Shown: positions 44,327-54,004 of the stretch, in pieces
Layout: each line of letters starts with the position of its first letter
How positions within the stretch are numbered: the first letter of the stretch is position 1
Assembly: GCF_003664255.1 (NCBI RefSeq)
Contig: NZ_RCCV01000001.1
Coordinates: 1,922,001-1,986,000 of the forward strand
Source of the DNA: Micromonospora sp. M71_S20
GTDB lineage: Bacteria > Actinomycetota > Actinomycetes > Mycobacteriales > Micromonosporaceae
Direction of reading: 5' to 3'
DNA length: 64,000 nucleotides
Translations under genes and position numbers: made by a program
Notes under the pieces: generated by a model
Databases searched by the model: none
Told to the model about the DNA's origin: nothing
Seen by the model: only the letters and a program-made list of their open reading frames with translations

Positions 44327-45592
44327 CTAGTTAAAAGTCGAGGAGACGCTGGGCTCACGCACGTCGGCCAGGACGATCCGGCTGCGGGGAAGCGTGGGGA
44401 TGCGGCGTAGGGAGATGGTGAGGTCCTGCTCAGGCACGGTGTAGTCCAGGCGGGCCAACCAGCCGGCGAAGGCCGCCAGCAGGGCCACGGTGACGTCCTC
44501 GCCCGGGCAGCGGTGCCCGGTGCTCGGGTCGGCCCCACCCTGCGGGATGAGTTCGTACGGGTCGGGGGGACGCCCGACGAAGCGTTGTGGGTCGAAGCGG
44601 TACGGGTCCGGCCACAGTGCCGGGTCGTGGTTCTGGCCGTAGATGTCGAGCAGAACGAGGGACCCGGCAGGGACGTGCTGACTCTGCCAGGTCAGGTCGG
44701 TGACCGCCCGGGCACCGACGAACGGCGCGAACGGGTAGAAGCGGCGGACCTCGTGGGCGAACGCGGTCGCGTAGCCGGTGTCGCCTGAGCGCAGGCGGTC
44801 GCGGTGTTCGGGCCAGCGGTGCAGCGCGTGCGCCGTGAACGCCACGAACCAGGACACCGCGACAGTGGGGCGGATGATGTTGAGCAGTTCCACCGCGGCG
44901 AGCTTGGCGTCCATGAGCTGCCCGTCGCGGTGTCGGTATCCGGCGACCGCGTCGAGCACGGACCCGGCGGGTGCGGTGACGGCACCCACGCGGACCTGCT
45001 CGACGAGTGCGGCCAACCAGTCCTCCCGCCGCCCGCGGGCGCGCCGTGCCCGCCAGTGTCGCCGGCCGAGGGTGGCGAAGCCTTCGACCATGGCGGTCAG
45101 GTCGCGGGCCACGGGCGCCACCCCGGCGTCGTCCAGGCCGACCCCGGCCCAGCCGCAGACGCCCTTGGTGATCACGCGGCTCGCTTCGTCGAAGAGCACC
45201 ATCTGTCGTCGGTCGCCGTGCGTCGTAATCGCGTCGTCCCAGGCCGCGGCCGCCTCGTCGACCAACGCGGCGACACGCCGCGGATCGGTGAGCAGGGACC
45301 GGAACATCGCCTTGCGGTGGCGGTGGTCCGCGCCGTCGAGTGTGTGCACGGCCCGGTGGCCGAACAAGGTGCCCTGGACCGGTTCCGGGACGGCTGTGTG
45401 CCGACGCACGTGCCGCTCGTCGTAGAAGAACCGCACCGCGTCGGGCCCGCGCAGCACGAGCGCCCGCTGGCCCATCACCCGGGTCTGCGCGGCGGACCCG
45501 CCCACCCGCCGCAGCAGTGCCGGCAGCCAGGCGTAGCCGTCGACCATCAACCCGAGGGTGTCGTCCAGATATGGTCCGCGCCGGTCGGTCAT
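44327..45592 (-). CDS. cytochrome P450, CYP152 peroxygenase type
   Basis: 421 residues. The heme-binding loop is GGADPSTGHRCPGED with the cysteine ligand, and the ExxR is EVRR. In helix I the acid-alcohol pair is replaced by Arg-Pro (LLNIIRPTVAVSWF), the signature of CYP152 fatty-acid hydroxylases that use hydrogen peroxide and need no redox partner; none is encoded nearby. The start MTDRRGPYLDDTLGL at 45592 lacks a clear ribosome site. The 314 bases upstream hold no supported gene. Confidence 0.9.
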   Translation of the reverse strand: MTDRRGPYLDDTLGLMVDGYAWLPALLRRVGGSAAQTRVMGQRALVLRGPDAVRFFYDERHVRRHTAVPEPVQGTLFGHRAVHTLDGADHRHRKAMFRSLLTDPRRVAALVDEAAAAWDDAITTHGDRRQMVLFDEASRVITKGVCGWAGVGLDDAGVAPVARDLTAMVEGFATLGRRHWRARRARGRREDWLAALVEQVRVGAVTAPAGSVLDAVAGYRHRDGQLMDAKLAAVELLNIIRPTVAVSWFVAFTAHALHRWPEHRDRLRSGDTGYATAFAHEVRRFYPFAPFVGARAVTDLTWQSQHVPAGSLVLLDIYGQNHDPALWPDPYRFDPQRFVGRPPDPYELIPQGGADPSTGHRCPGEDVTVALLAAFAGWLARLDYTVPEQDLTISLRRIPTLPRSRIVLADVREPSVSSTFN

Positions 45593-45906
45593 GGACAGGC
45601 AGTGCCCGCTGTGCCCGCCACGAAACCCGCCCCGACCACGCTGCAGAGGCACCTGTCGTCGCTGTGTCGCCCGCAGTCGCACACTCGGTGTCCCCGTCGA
45701 AGTCCCCCAAGGCACCACCGACCTAAACCGTGCCGATGCGATGCCGCGTTGTCGCGTGCGATGGTGGTTGTCGAATCCGAGGGCGGGCAGGTCCACCCGC
45801 TGTGTCGTCCGAAGGGGCGCGTCTTGTCCGGGAGCGAAGCGGGTGGTCCCACCGACGGCCCCGTCAAGCGCGGGTTGAGAAGCACCGTCGGCAGGGGGAG
45901 AGCACG

Positions 45907-46302
45907 ACCTTTGGCTTCTCCATCCTGGTCACCGTCAACTTCGGGTTGTTGAACGCGATGGAAGGCTCGCCCGGCGTCTTTCACATCTTCCTCTTCGCCA
46001 TCGGCGCGGTGCTGTCGTTCACCCTGCTCGAAGGGCTTCTCTCCCGCGGTTTCCGCAAGCCGATGCCGCAACACCACACCCACGTTCAAGCAGTGGGCAC
46101 GAGCATGAACCTTCTCTCCGTCGTCGGCGGTCTCGGCTGCGCCTGGCTGGCCGCGACGTGGATCGCCCACCCTGCTGTCTGGGCGGTGGCGCCGTTCCTG
46201 GCGGCTGTCGTCTATCTGGTCTTCGAAAGCCTCGAGACCGCGCTCGGCGAACGACTACTCAAGGCAACCGAGGACCCCGAGGCCGACGACGTGTCCTCCT
46301 GA
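45907..46302 (+). CDS. small membrane protein, start uncertain
   Basis: About 131 residues with four hydrophobic helices (FSILVTVNFGLLNAM, IFLFAIGAVLSFTLLEGLL, MNLLSVVGGLGCAWLAATWI, AVAPFLAAVVYLVFES). No ATG/GTG/TTG lies at the expected start: the frame enters at TTTGGC and upstream codons look random. The first methionine inside is MEGSPGVFH. The 5' end may be lost. Function unknown. Confidence 0.6.
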   Translation, partial: TFGFSILVTVNFGLLNAMEGSPGVFHIFLFAIGAVLSFTLLEGLLSRGFRKPMPQHHTHVQAVGTSMNLLSVVGGLGCAWLAATWIAHPAVWAVAPFLAAVVYLVFESLETALGERLLKATEDPEADDVSS

Positions 46303-46529
46303 CACCCCGACGGCCCACCCAGTAGCGGCGCGCGGACTGCCCGGGTGGCTGTTTTCTCACCCGTCCGCCCTCGCCGAGGACGTGAGCGACGTACCGTCGG
46401 GGCAACGTGGCCGCCGCGATCGTGGGGTGGGCGCAGGACTGTGCCTCGGTCGGGCGGCCACCGTCGGAGGGTGGGGTCCGGTGTCAGGTGGGTTGACGTC
46501 GACTGCGTCCGGGGTGCGGCCGTACCCGG

Positions 46530-46843
46530 TGGCCGGGGCACCGTTGCGGCATCGGCATTTCCGACTCAGGTGCCGGCGGGCTCGTCGTCACCGACTGCAC
46601 CATGACCGGGAACCTGGAGGCGGGCTTCCAGGTTTCGGCGAAGGGCACCACCGGCATCCCCGGGGCAACCTGATCCGCGACAGCGGCTCGGGCACCCAGA
46701 CCCACGGGATATGGATCACCAATCAGGGCAGCTGCGTCAACTGCCGCGTCACCGAGAACGACCTGGACGGCAACCGCGTCGCCATCCGGACCGACGCCGA
46801 GGTGGCGGGTGGCCACTGGGACGGCAACCACGGCAACCAGTGA
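46530..46843 (+). pseudogene. right-handed beta-helix protein, 3' fragment, frameshifted
   Basis: One frame reads GIGISDSGAGGLVVTDCTMT, then NLEAGFQVSAKGTTGIPG. After a shift near 46660 another reads LIRDSGSGTQTHGIWITNQG and ENDLDGNRVAIRTDAE. These are coils of a pectate-lyase-like beta-helix. The beginning is absent and no upstream frame connects. Confidence 0.65.
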
Positions 46844-46931
46844 GGCGGCGTACGTCGAGAAGCGGCGGCCGGCGACCAACTGCCGTACGTGGGGGCAGTA
46901 AGTAGCGGGGGGAGATCGGGGAATCGGTTCC

Positions 46932-47696
46932 GAGCCGCAAGTAGCGCAGGCGTTCGACCGCGTCGTCGAGGAGGGTGCCGTCCGGCTGGCCCGCCCGTGG
47001 GTCCCCCTCGTCGTCACCGGGATCCTCGGTGGCATCGATGTCGGCACCGGCGCGCTGGCCTACCTGCTGGTCGAGCAGGCCACCGGTCAGCCGCTGCTCG
47101 CCGGGATCGCCTTCGGCATCGGCTTCGTGGCACTGCTGCTGGCCCGCAGCGAACTGTTCACCGAGAACTTCCTGGTACCGGTGACCGCGGTGGCCGCCGG
47201 ACGCAACACCTTCCGCTCGCTGCTGCGGCTGTGGAGCGTTACCCTGGCCGGCAACCTGCTCGGCGGCTGGCTGGTGGCCTGGCTCATCACCCACGCCTTC
47301 CCCGGCCTGCACGACACCGCGATCGGGACCGGCACCCACTACGCCACCCTCGGCGTCAACCTGCGCTCCTTCACCCTCGCCGTGCTCGCCGGCATGGTGA
47401 TCACCCTGATGACCCGGATGCAGCACGCCACCGAGAGCCTCGGCGTACGCCTGGTGCCGGCGCTGCTGTTCGGCGCGCTGCTCGCCGGCGGGCAACTCTT
47501 CCACAGCGTCCTCGACTCGATCATGATGTTCGCCGCGCTGACCACCGGCCGGGCGCCCTTCGGCTACCTCGACTGGCTCGGGGCGCTTGGTTGGTCCGTG
47601 CTGGGCAACATAGTCGGCGGCGTCGGCCTGGTCACCGCCCTCCGGCTGACCCGGGTATCCCGGGAGATCGCCGACGAGCGGTCCCACCAGCGGTGA
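46932..47696 (+). CDS. formate/nitrite transporter (FNT) family channel, start codon missing
   Basis: About 254 residues with six helices. It begins EPQVAQAFDRVVEEGAVRLA and contains SELFTENFLVPVTAV, LWSVTLAGNLLGGW and FAALTTGRAPFGYLDWLGAL, all typical of FNT proteins. The frame is blocked by TAA at ~46897, and the first start codon afterwards is GTG 47127, inside helix 2. The 5' end was therefore probably damaged when the DNA next to the beta-helix fragment was joined. Confidence 0.75.
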   Translation, partial: EPQVAQAFDRVVEEGAVRLARPWVPLVVTGILGGIDVGTGALAYLLVEQATGQPLLAGIAFGIGFVALLLARSELFTENFLVPVTAVAAGRNTFRSLLRLWSVTLAGNLLGGWLVAWLITHAFPGLHDTAIGTGTHYATLGVNLRSFTLAVLAGMVITLMTRMQHATESLGVRLVPALLFGALLAGGQLFHSVLDSIMMFAALTTGRAPFGYLDWLGALGWSVLGNIVGGVGLVTALRLTRVSREIADERSHQR

Positions 47697-47713
47697 AATC
47701 GCGAACCCACGAG

Positions 47714-48169
47714 TCAACGACGGTCGGTGCGTCCGCGGGTCAGGGCGAGCCCGAGGGCGATCATCCCGAGGCCGAGGAACAGGTGCAGCCAGTTGTCGGC
47801 GTTGTTGACCGGGACGAAGTTGGCCCCGCTCTCGTGGTCGATCACCAGCCCGTAGAGCCAGAGCGCGAGGTAGACGGCACCGCCGGCGACCAGGTAGGTC
47901 CGGGCACCGGAGACGGTGCGGGCCAGCGCGAGGCCGGCGACGCCGAAGGCGAGGTGGACCAGATTGTGCAGGATCGACACCTGGAAGAGCCCGAGCAACT
48001 TGGCCTCGGACTCGTGGCCGGCGAACTGCATGGTGTCGTAGTTGCTGGTGATGCCGGGGATGAAACCGAGCACGCCAACCAGCACGAAGACCGCACCGAC
48101 GGCCTGGGCGGCGGTGCGGACCGGGTGCTTACCCGTCGTCGTGCCGCCGGAGCGGGAACCGTTGACCAT
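47714..48169 (-). CDS. DUF4383 membrane protein
   Basis: 151 residues with four helices. FIPGITSNYDTMQFAGHES, ILHNLVHLAFGVAGLALA and ADNWLHLFLGLGMIALG are characteristic of DUF4383. GGAGGTAAC lies just before ATG 48169. Function unknown. Confidence 0.9.
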   Translation of the reverse strand: MVNGSRSGGTTTGKHPVRTAAQAVGAVFVLVGVLGFIPGITSNYDTMQFAGHESEAKLLGLFQVSILHNLVHLAFGVAGLALARTVSGARTYLVAGGAVYLALWLYGLVIDHESGANFVPVNNADNWLHLFLGLGMIALGLALTRGRTDRR

Positions 48170-48237
48170 CGTTACCTCCATGAAGACAGTGCGGCTGATG
48201 TGCCCCGGCAGGCCGGCCCGAAACCGGACGGCTCGGG

Positions 48238-48336
48238 TCAGCGTTGACGCAGCCGCCGTGCCAGCTCGACGCGAAGGTCGTCGATGCCGGCACCGGTGCG
48301 CGCGGAGACTGCGACGGCGTCGGGGTGGACCCGGCA
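48238..48336 (-). pseudogene. HflX GTPase C-terminal fragment
   Basis: The last ~32 codons of the fused frame, VHPDAVAVSARTGAGIDDL, match the G5/SAR region and C-terminus of HflX ribosome-associated GTPases. The rest of hflX is not in the window. Confidence 0.65.
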
Positions 48337-49227
48337 CAGTCGGGCTTCGGCGGGCGTTTTTCCTTCGCTGAGTTTGCGCTGGTAGTAGACGCGGCCAGGG
48401 CCTTCGTCGCGGGCTTGAACGAGCGCGATCGTGTGCAGGGCGGTGTTGAGTTGCCGGTTGCCGGTGGGGTTGAGCCGGTGGCGGCGGCGTTCGCCGCTGG
48501 AGGCCTCGAGTGGCGAGGTGCCGGCGTAGCTGGCGAAGTGATCGGCCGTCGGGAAGCGGGTGACATCACCGACGTGGCCGAGGATCTTCCCGGCGATAAT
48601 GTGCCCGACGCCGCGGATTTCGGTGATGGTGGAGTGCGTCTCGCTCAGGACCTGCCGGACCTGGGCCTGGTTGGTGTGCAAGCGCCGGTCCAAGTGGCGT
48701 AGGTCCGCGATCAGTTCACGAGCCAGGTCGCGGCGGCAACTGTCGGCGGCGGTGAGCGGCCGGGTGTTGCGCAGCAGCACATGAAGCCGGTTGAGCAGCC
48801 GGACGCGTTCGCGGGCCAGGTCGTCGCGGCGCTCGGAGAGCAACCGCAGCCGGGTGTGATGGTCCTCGGCGACAACTTTACGCAACCGCTGGTGCCGCAT
48901 GGCGGCGTGAGCGACGCTGGCGGCGTCCGCCGCGTCGGTCTTGCGGCTGCCGCCGGTGTCCAGCAGCCGCGCTCGAGCGGCCAGGGTGGCCGGGACGTCA
49001 ACGACGTGCTCGCCGGCGGCGGCCAGCAGCTGCGCGATACCTCGCCCTAGCCCAGCGGCGCCTTCGACAGCGAAGCGGCGTTGCGGCCAGCGGGCGGCCC
49101 AGTCAGTCAACGTCTTGTATGCGGCGGCGTTGATGGTGATCCGCCTTGTCGCCAGCAGGTGACCGGTCTCGTCGAGGGCGACAGCGGTTAAGGAGGACTT
49201 GTGCGGGTCGATACCGATCGTGATCAC
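48238..49227 (-). mobile_element. IS110-family transposase fused to an hflX remnant
   Basis: GTG 49227 starts VITIGIDPHKSSLTAVALDE; DEDD catalytic segments (FAVEGAAGLGRGIAQ, SRKTDAADAASVAHAA) and the C-terminal Tnp_20 part (EIRGVGHIIAGKILGHVGD, HFASYAGTSPLE) follow. The protein then leaves the family after KTPAEARL and ends in 32 residues (CRVHPDAVAVSARTGAGIDD) that belong to an HflX-type GTPase. The transposase is 3'-truncated and probably inactive. Confidence 0.88.
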
Positions 49228-49560
49228 GGAGAGCCGGGTTCCTTCCGCCAGAAGACGAGGATCGCCGTGGCGGGCAGCCTGACTTGGGGAATCCTTGAGC
49301 ACGCCTCTGTTGAGCCACGCCACGGCCGGGCGCCGGCCAGCGGCGGCACGCTCTTGATGAGCCAGCCCGAGGGCGGCAAGGGGTTTGCGAGCCAGTGCCG
49401 ACCGGCGCCCTGACGCTACGGGCTGCAGACCCGCGCATCTGACTCCAGTAGACAAGTTAGGGGGTTTGTCGTCGGCTCTGATTTCTGCCCCTTCCCGCAA
49501 CTGCCGAAACTACCGCCGCCTAGCCGTCCGGCGCGACGGCGAGGATCGGGTGAAACGGAC
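49228..49560. other. non-coding stretch upstream of the IS110 transposase
   Basis: No gene is supported. In IS110-group elements this side carries the left end and bridge RNA; I cannot define the boundary. Nothing else recognisable. Confidence 0.35.
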
Positions 49561-49601
49561 GATTGCCCGGTGGCCCTGGTTTGCTGGGCCACCGGGCAAT
49601 C
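49561..49601 (-). terminator. 16-bp perfect stem-loop terminator
   Basis: GATTGCCCGGTGGCCC and its exact reverse complement are separated by 9 bases, directly after the stop of the minus-strand gene at 49611. Confidence 0.9.
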
Positions 49602-49610
49602 GCGGAGGTG

Positions 49611-49832
49611 CTACTTCGTGCCGGTGAGGGCGACCAGGGCGTTGGCGGTGTGGAAGTACGGGTTACGGCCGAGGTCGCCGACGGTGATGATGCCGAAGGC
49701 GTCCTTGAGCAGCTTCGCGTCGCCGTCGCTGACCCCGGCGAGGGCGGACACCGGGGCGTCGACGATCTCGGTGAGGGTCTTGTCCTGGTAGGCCTTGTCG
49801 ACCAGCTTGGTGAGGTCGGCGGTGACGGGCAT
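49611..49832 (-). CDS. small helix-hairpin-helix-like protein
   Basis: 73 residues. LAGVSDGDAKLLKDAFGIIT, then VGDLGRNPYF, is a helix-hairpin-helix-like segment as found in small actinomycete proteins of unknown role. AAGGAG precedes ATG 49832. A strong terminator follows. Confidence 0.85.
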   Translation of the reverse strand: MPVTADLTKLVDKAYQDKTLTEIVDAPVSALAGVSDGDAKLLKDAFGIITVGDLGRNPYFHTANALVALTGTK

Positions 49833-49938
49833 GCACACTCCTTCGAAACTCCGGCCAGGCAATCCGGCCGAATAGGGTCGAACCTACGGAATTAGATCAT
49901 GACGTGAGCGGAGGATCCACTATGGATCCTGAGAGGGT

Positions 49939-51009
49939 TCAGGCCTCTTCGTCGCCGCCCTCTTCGTCGTCGCCGAAGAACTCATCGGCGACCATGCCGC
50001 CAGCGAACCCGAGAGCTGCGCCGCCGACCACGCCAGCGGCGACGGCACCCATGCCGGGGCCGCTGCGCCGTTCGTGGTGGTGCTCTTCCTTGTAGTGCTC
50101 GCCAGGGTGGCCGTATCCGGCGGCATGCCCGTATCCCGGGGTGCCATAGGCGGGCTGCCCGTAACCAGGTGGCGGGTAGCCGGGGGCGCCGTAGCCCTGG
50201 GCGGGCGGGGCGTAGCCGTGGCCGGAGTGCATGCTCTGGTAGCCGTCGAGGGCCTGGCGGACCCAGCCGTCGACCTGCGCGGCCCAGTCGACGCGGTCGG
50301 CGTCGGCGTGCGCGGCCTGGTAGCGACCGTAGGAGTCGTGGCCGCCGGTGAACAGGCCGCCGCGCTTGTCGAACTCCAGCACCACGTCGACGCCGTGCTC
50401 GTTGGCGACGAAGGTCAGCTCGACCTCGTTGACGCTGTGGGCGTACTGCGGGGCGGCGTAGTACTCGACCTCCTGGTAGAACGGCAGGCTCTGGTGCAGC
50501 CCCGAAATGTGCCCACGCTCCAGGTCGGCGCCCTTGAACTGGAAGCCGAGGCGGCCGAACGCCTCCAGGATGCGCTCCTGAACGGGCAGCGGATGCACGT
50601 ACACCGGGTCGAGGTCACCCTTGTCGACGGCGCCGCGGATGGCCACCTCGGTACGCAAGCCCATCGTCATGCCGTGCAGGTGCTGCCCGTACAGGTCGGT
50701 CACCGGGGTCTCCCACGGCATCGCCACCTGCAACGGCAGCGACAGGTGCTGGCCCTCGCGCAGGTGCAGGCCACCGGCGACCTGAACGCGGTGGAACTCG
50801 ACGAGCGCGTCGTACTCCTCCTCCGCGCCGTCGATCTCCACCCGGGTGACCAGCCCGACGGTGATGTGGTCGATCTCCACGTCGTGGCTTCCGCCGGTGA
50901 GGTTCACCTGCCCGCCCAGCATCAGCCCCGGGCGGGTGCTCGGATTGGACAGAACGGTATCGACGCTGGGGCCGCCGACCCCGAACGCGCCCAGCATCTT
51001 CTTGAACAC
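49939..51009 (-). CDS. Spo0M-family sporulation-control-like protein
   Basis: 356 residues. The N-terminal arrestin-like Spo0M domain (about 1-245) starts VFKKMLGAFGVGGPSVDTVL and has VNLTGGSHDVEIDHITVGLV. A Gly/Tyr/Pro/His-rich tail, a hydrophobic Gly/Ala segment (MGAVAAGVVGGAALGFAGG) and an acidic end (DDEEGGDEE) follow. Bacterial Spo0M proteins affect development and cytoskeleton contacts. The GTG start follows GAGAGG. The 228-bp upstream gap has nothing supported. Confidence 0.92.
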   Translation of the reverse strand: MFKKMLGAFGVGGPSVDTVLSNPSTRPGLMLGGQVNLTGGSHDVEIDHITVGLVTRVEIDGAEEEYDALVEFHRVQVAGGLHLREGQHLSLPLQVAMPWETPVTDLYGQHLHGMTMGLRTEVAIRGAVDKGDLDPVYVHPLPVQERILEAFGRLGFQFKGADLERGHISGLHQSLPFYQEVEYYAAPQYAHSVNEVELTFVANEHGVDVVLEFDKRGGLFTGGHDSYGRYQAAHADADRVDWAAQVDGWVRQALDGYQSMHSGHGYAPPAQGYGAPGYPPPGYGQPAYGTPGYGHAAGYGHPGEHYKEEHHHERRSGPGMGAVAAGVVGGAALGFAGGMVADEFFGDDEEGGDEEA

Positions 51010-51237
51010 CAGAAACCTCTCCCTCGACGACTCACCGAACGCGCGACAGCCGTACCTGATGGAACTTCCACCCGGAACCCTTGTGCCGCAACGAGTTCAA
51101 CGACGTCCATAATGGAAACCACTGCGCCGGGAAACTAACAACGCCACCTGAGAAGTAGCTGAATGCATCCACACCGCTACTCTCGGGTAGCGCCGTGTAG
51201 GTGCCGGGCCTGGCCTTCGTGAAGAGCGGCCGCCACC

Positions 51238-52586
51238 TCACATCACGCGCATGTCAGTCGCCGGCGGCCCCGTCAGAGGCTTGCCTCGCCTCGCCGGCCT
51301 CAGGCCGTCGCCACGCACCGGCGTGGTGCGCAGGCGTACCCGGGTAATGGCCCGGCCCGTCACCTCCGCCACCTCGGCGGACAGACCCGGCAGCTCGATC
51401 ACCTCGCCCGGCGTCTTCGGGATGTGGCCGAGGTGGGCCAGGACAAGGCCGGCCACGGTCGTGTAGTCGCCGACGTCGAGGACGTCCTCGTCGATGTCGA
51501 TGCCGACGTCGGTCAGGTCGTGCAGCGGAAAGCCTCCCGGCATCAGCAGTGCCCCGTCCGCCTCCCGCACGACGGCCTGCACGTCCCGGTCGGTCTCGTC
51601 GTAGATCTCCCCGACGATCTCCTCGACCAGGTCCTCCATCGTCACGATGCCGTCGATGGAGCCCCGCTCGTCCACGACGAGGGCGAACTGCTGCCGCTGT
51701 GAGCGCATCTCCCGGATCGCCTCGGTCACCTTCAACGTCTCCGGCAGGTACAGCGCAGGGCTGGCATGCTCGGCGACCGGGCCTTCCCGGTCGAGCAGGT
51801 CGCGCATGTGCACCACGCCGACGGTGTCGTCCAAGCCGCCGCGGCCCACGACCGGGGCGCGGGTCTGCCCCGACCTGCCCAGCTCGCGCAGCGCCTGCGG
51901 CGCGGTCAACGACGCGGACAGGGTGACCACCAGGCGGCGCGGGACGAGGATCTCCCGAAGGATCCGTTCGGCCACCTCGAACGCCCCCGAAATGATCATC
52001 CGGTGTTCCGGCGTGAGGTTGCGCTGCGCGGCCACCATGTCTCGCAACTCCTCAGTGGTGACCTCTTCTCGCCGGGCGCGGGGGTCACCACCGCTCAGGC
52101 GTACGACCGCGTCGCTGGCCTTGCTCAGCAGCCACACCGCCGGCCGGGAGAACGCCGACAACGCGTCCAGAGGGCGGGCGACCAGCAGCGCCCAACCCTC
52201 GGCGCGCTGCATCGCGATCCGCTTCGGCGTCAGCTCACCCAGCACCAGGGTGACGAAAGTCAGGATGATGGTGACGACGACGATGGACACCGGCTCCGCC
52301 GCGCCACCGAGGAAGCCCAAGGGGCCCACGAGCGGCTGGGCCAGGGACACCGCCGCCGCGGCCGACGCCAGGAACCGGCCAGGGTGATGCCGATCTGGAT
52401 CGTCGCCAGGAAACGGTTCGGGTCCCGTGCCAACTTTGCCAGCACCCGCCCGGCCCGGGAGGTCCGCTCCAGGCGCTGCAGCTGGCTCTCCCGCAACGAC
52501 ACCAACGCCATCTCGCTGCCCGCGAACACCGCGTTCACCAACACCAACACGAACACCAGCGTGACCTGCACGCCATGGCCGCCCAC
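51238..52586 (-). pseudogene. CNNM/CorC-type transporter (copy 1), frameshifted
   Basis: The N-terminal frame gives VTLVFVLVLVNAVFAGSEMA, then QIGITLAG. One base is missing near 52378, after which the other frame continues FLASAAAAVSLAQPLVGPLG and LVLGELTPKRIAMQRAE. The CBS pair (VVDERGSIDGIVTMEDLVEE) and the CorC_HlyC domain (ALLMPGGFPLHDLTDVGIDI) follow. An intact form would be ~450 residues and move magnesium or cobalt. Only a damaged or mis-sequenced form is present. Confidence 0.82.
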
Positions 52587-52693
52587 GGCCTGTTCGACGC
52601 CTCCTCGACCGGACCCTCCGGAGCATCAACGGTAGCCGCACCGGGACACCGAGATCGGGGTATCTCCGCTGCAAAACGGGGAACCCGCCGCCG

Positions 52694-53746
52694 GTGCCGG
52701 AGGTTCTCACCGCTCTGCCCTGGCCGTTGGGATGGAGCGTCGCCGTGTTCCTGATCGCGGGTGCGCTCACCGTGCTTGGGACCATCCGGCTGGTCACCCT
52801 CGGCGACACCCTCGCCGACCGTACGGGCTGGGGTGAGGCGTTCTTCGGCGCCGTCTTCTTCGGCCTGGCCACCTCTCTGTCCGGCATCGTGATGACCGCC
52901 GTCACCGCTGCCACCGACCAGCCACAACTCGGCTACAGCAATGCCGTCGGCGGCATCGCCGCCCAGACGACCGCAGTCGTGGTCGCGGACGCCTTCCATC
53001 GCCGGGTGAACCTCGAACACGCTGCCGCGTCCCTGTCGAACGTGCTCTTCGGGACCCTGCTCATCGCCCTGCTTGCCATCGCACTGCTCGGCACCTTCAC
53101 CCCGGACGCGGCTCTCGCCGGGCTGCACCCCGCTTCCTTCGTCATGATCGGCTGCTACATCGGGGGCTTGCACCTCATCCGCAAAGCCGGAGCCAGCCCG
53201 TTGTGGCAGGCCGTTGCCACCACGGAGACGCTCCCCGACGTCCCGCACGCCCACGGAAAACTCGACCAGCGCAGCTCCGCCTGGCTGTGGACCCGGTTCA
53301 CCGCTGTCGGCCTGCTCGTGGCCGTCGGCGGCTGGGCCATCGCCCTCGCCGCCGAGAGCCTCGTCGCCATCACCGGGCTCAGCACCGGCTTCATCGGCGC
53401 GATCCTGATGGGCACCGTTAACGCCCTGCCCGAAACCGTCACCGCCATCGCCGCCGTCCGTCGCGGCGCCCCGACGCTTGCCATCGCTGCCGTCCTCGGG
53501 GGCAACAGCCTCGACGCGCTCAACCTCGTCGTAGGTGACATCGCCTACCGTGACGGCTCGATCTACCACGCTGCCGGGACCGAGGAACTCCTCGTCACGA
53601 CCAACGCCCTCTTCATGACCGCCGTCCTTGTCGGTGGTCTGCTCGTCCGCCAGGCCTGCGGATGGGGCCGCCTCGGATTCGAAGGCGCACTAATCGTGGC
53701 CAGCTATGCCGCTATGACCGTCATCCTCGCCCTACCCCCCGCGTAG
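52694..53746 (+). CDS. CaCA-family Na+/Ca2+ exchanger-like protein
   Basis: 350 residues with ten or so helices and two alpha repeats, LATSLSGIVMTAVTAATD and VNALPETVTAIAAVRRG, followed by AVLGGNSLDALNLV. The normal GNxxGSN becomes GGNSLDA. It probably exchanges a cation for protons or sodium. Start GTG 52694. It is divergent from the frameshifted CNNM gene. Confidence 0.85.
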   Translation: MPEVLTALPWPLGWSVAVFLIAGALTVLGTIRLVTLGDTLADRTGWGEAFFGAVFFGLATSLSGIVMTAVTAATDQPQLGYSNAVGGIAAQTTAVVVADAFHRRVNLEHAAASLSNVLFGTLLIALLAIALLGTFTPDAALAGLHPASFVMIGCYIGGLHLIRKAGASPLWQAVATTETLPDVPHAHGKLDQRSSAWLWTRFTAVGLLVAVGGWAIALAAESLVAITGLSTGFIGAILMGTVNALPETVTAIAAVRRGAPTLAIAAVLGGNSLDALNLVVGDIAYRDGSIYHAAGTEELLVTTNALFMTAVLVGGLLVRQACGWGRLGFEGALIVASYAAMTVILALPPA

Positions 53747-54004
53747 CCCAGGCCTGCGTGCCCGACACCTCGCCGCCGCAGCCCTCGTCAGAGGGCGAAG
53801 TCGCCAACTGCCTCCATGGCAAGTAGATCCACCGATCGCTGGTGGCTGCCGGTCCATGCCGACAGCGCCACCGGCTGGCAGGCTCCCCGGCCCGGCGTGG
53901 CGGTGAGCACACAGCAAGGTTTCAGGATGTCTGCCTAACCTGGCCGGCATGTCCCGCGACGGTGAGCCTCCCAGTACCGACCAGCCCGAGGCCCGAGAGG
54001 CGGC

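Noticed and set aside
51032..51241. 69-codon minus-strand ORF upstream of Spo0M
   Set aside because: No family match or convincing ribosome site; treated as intergenic.
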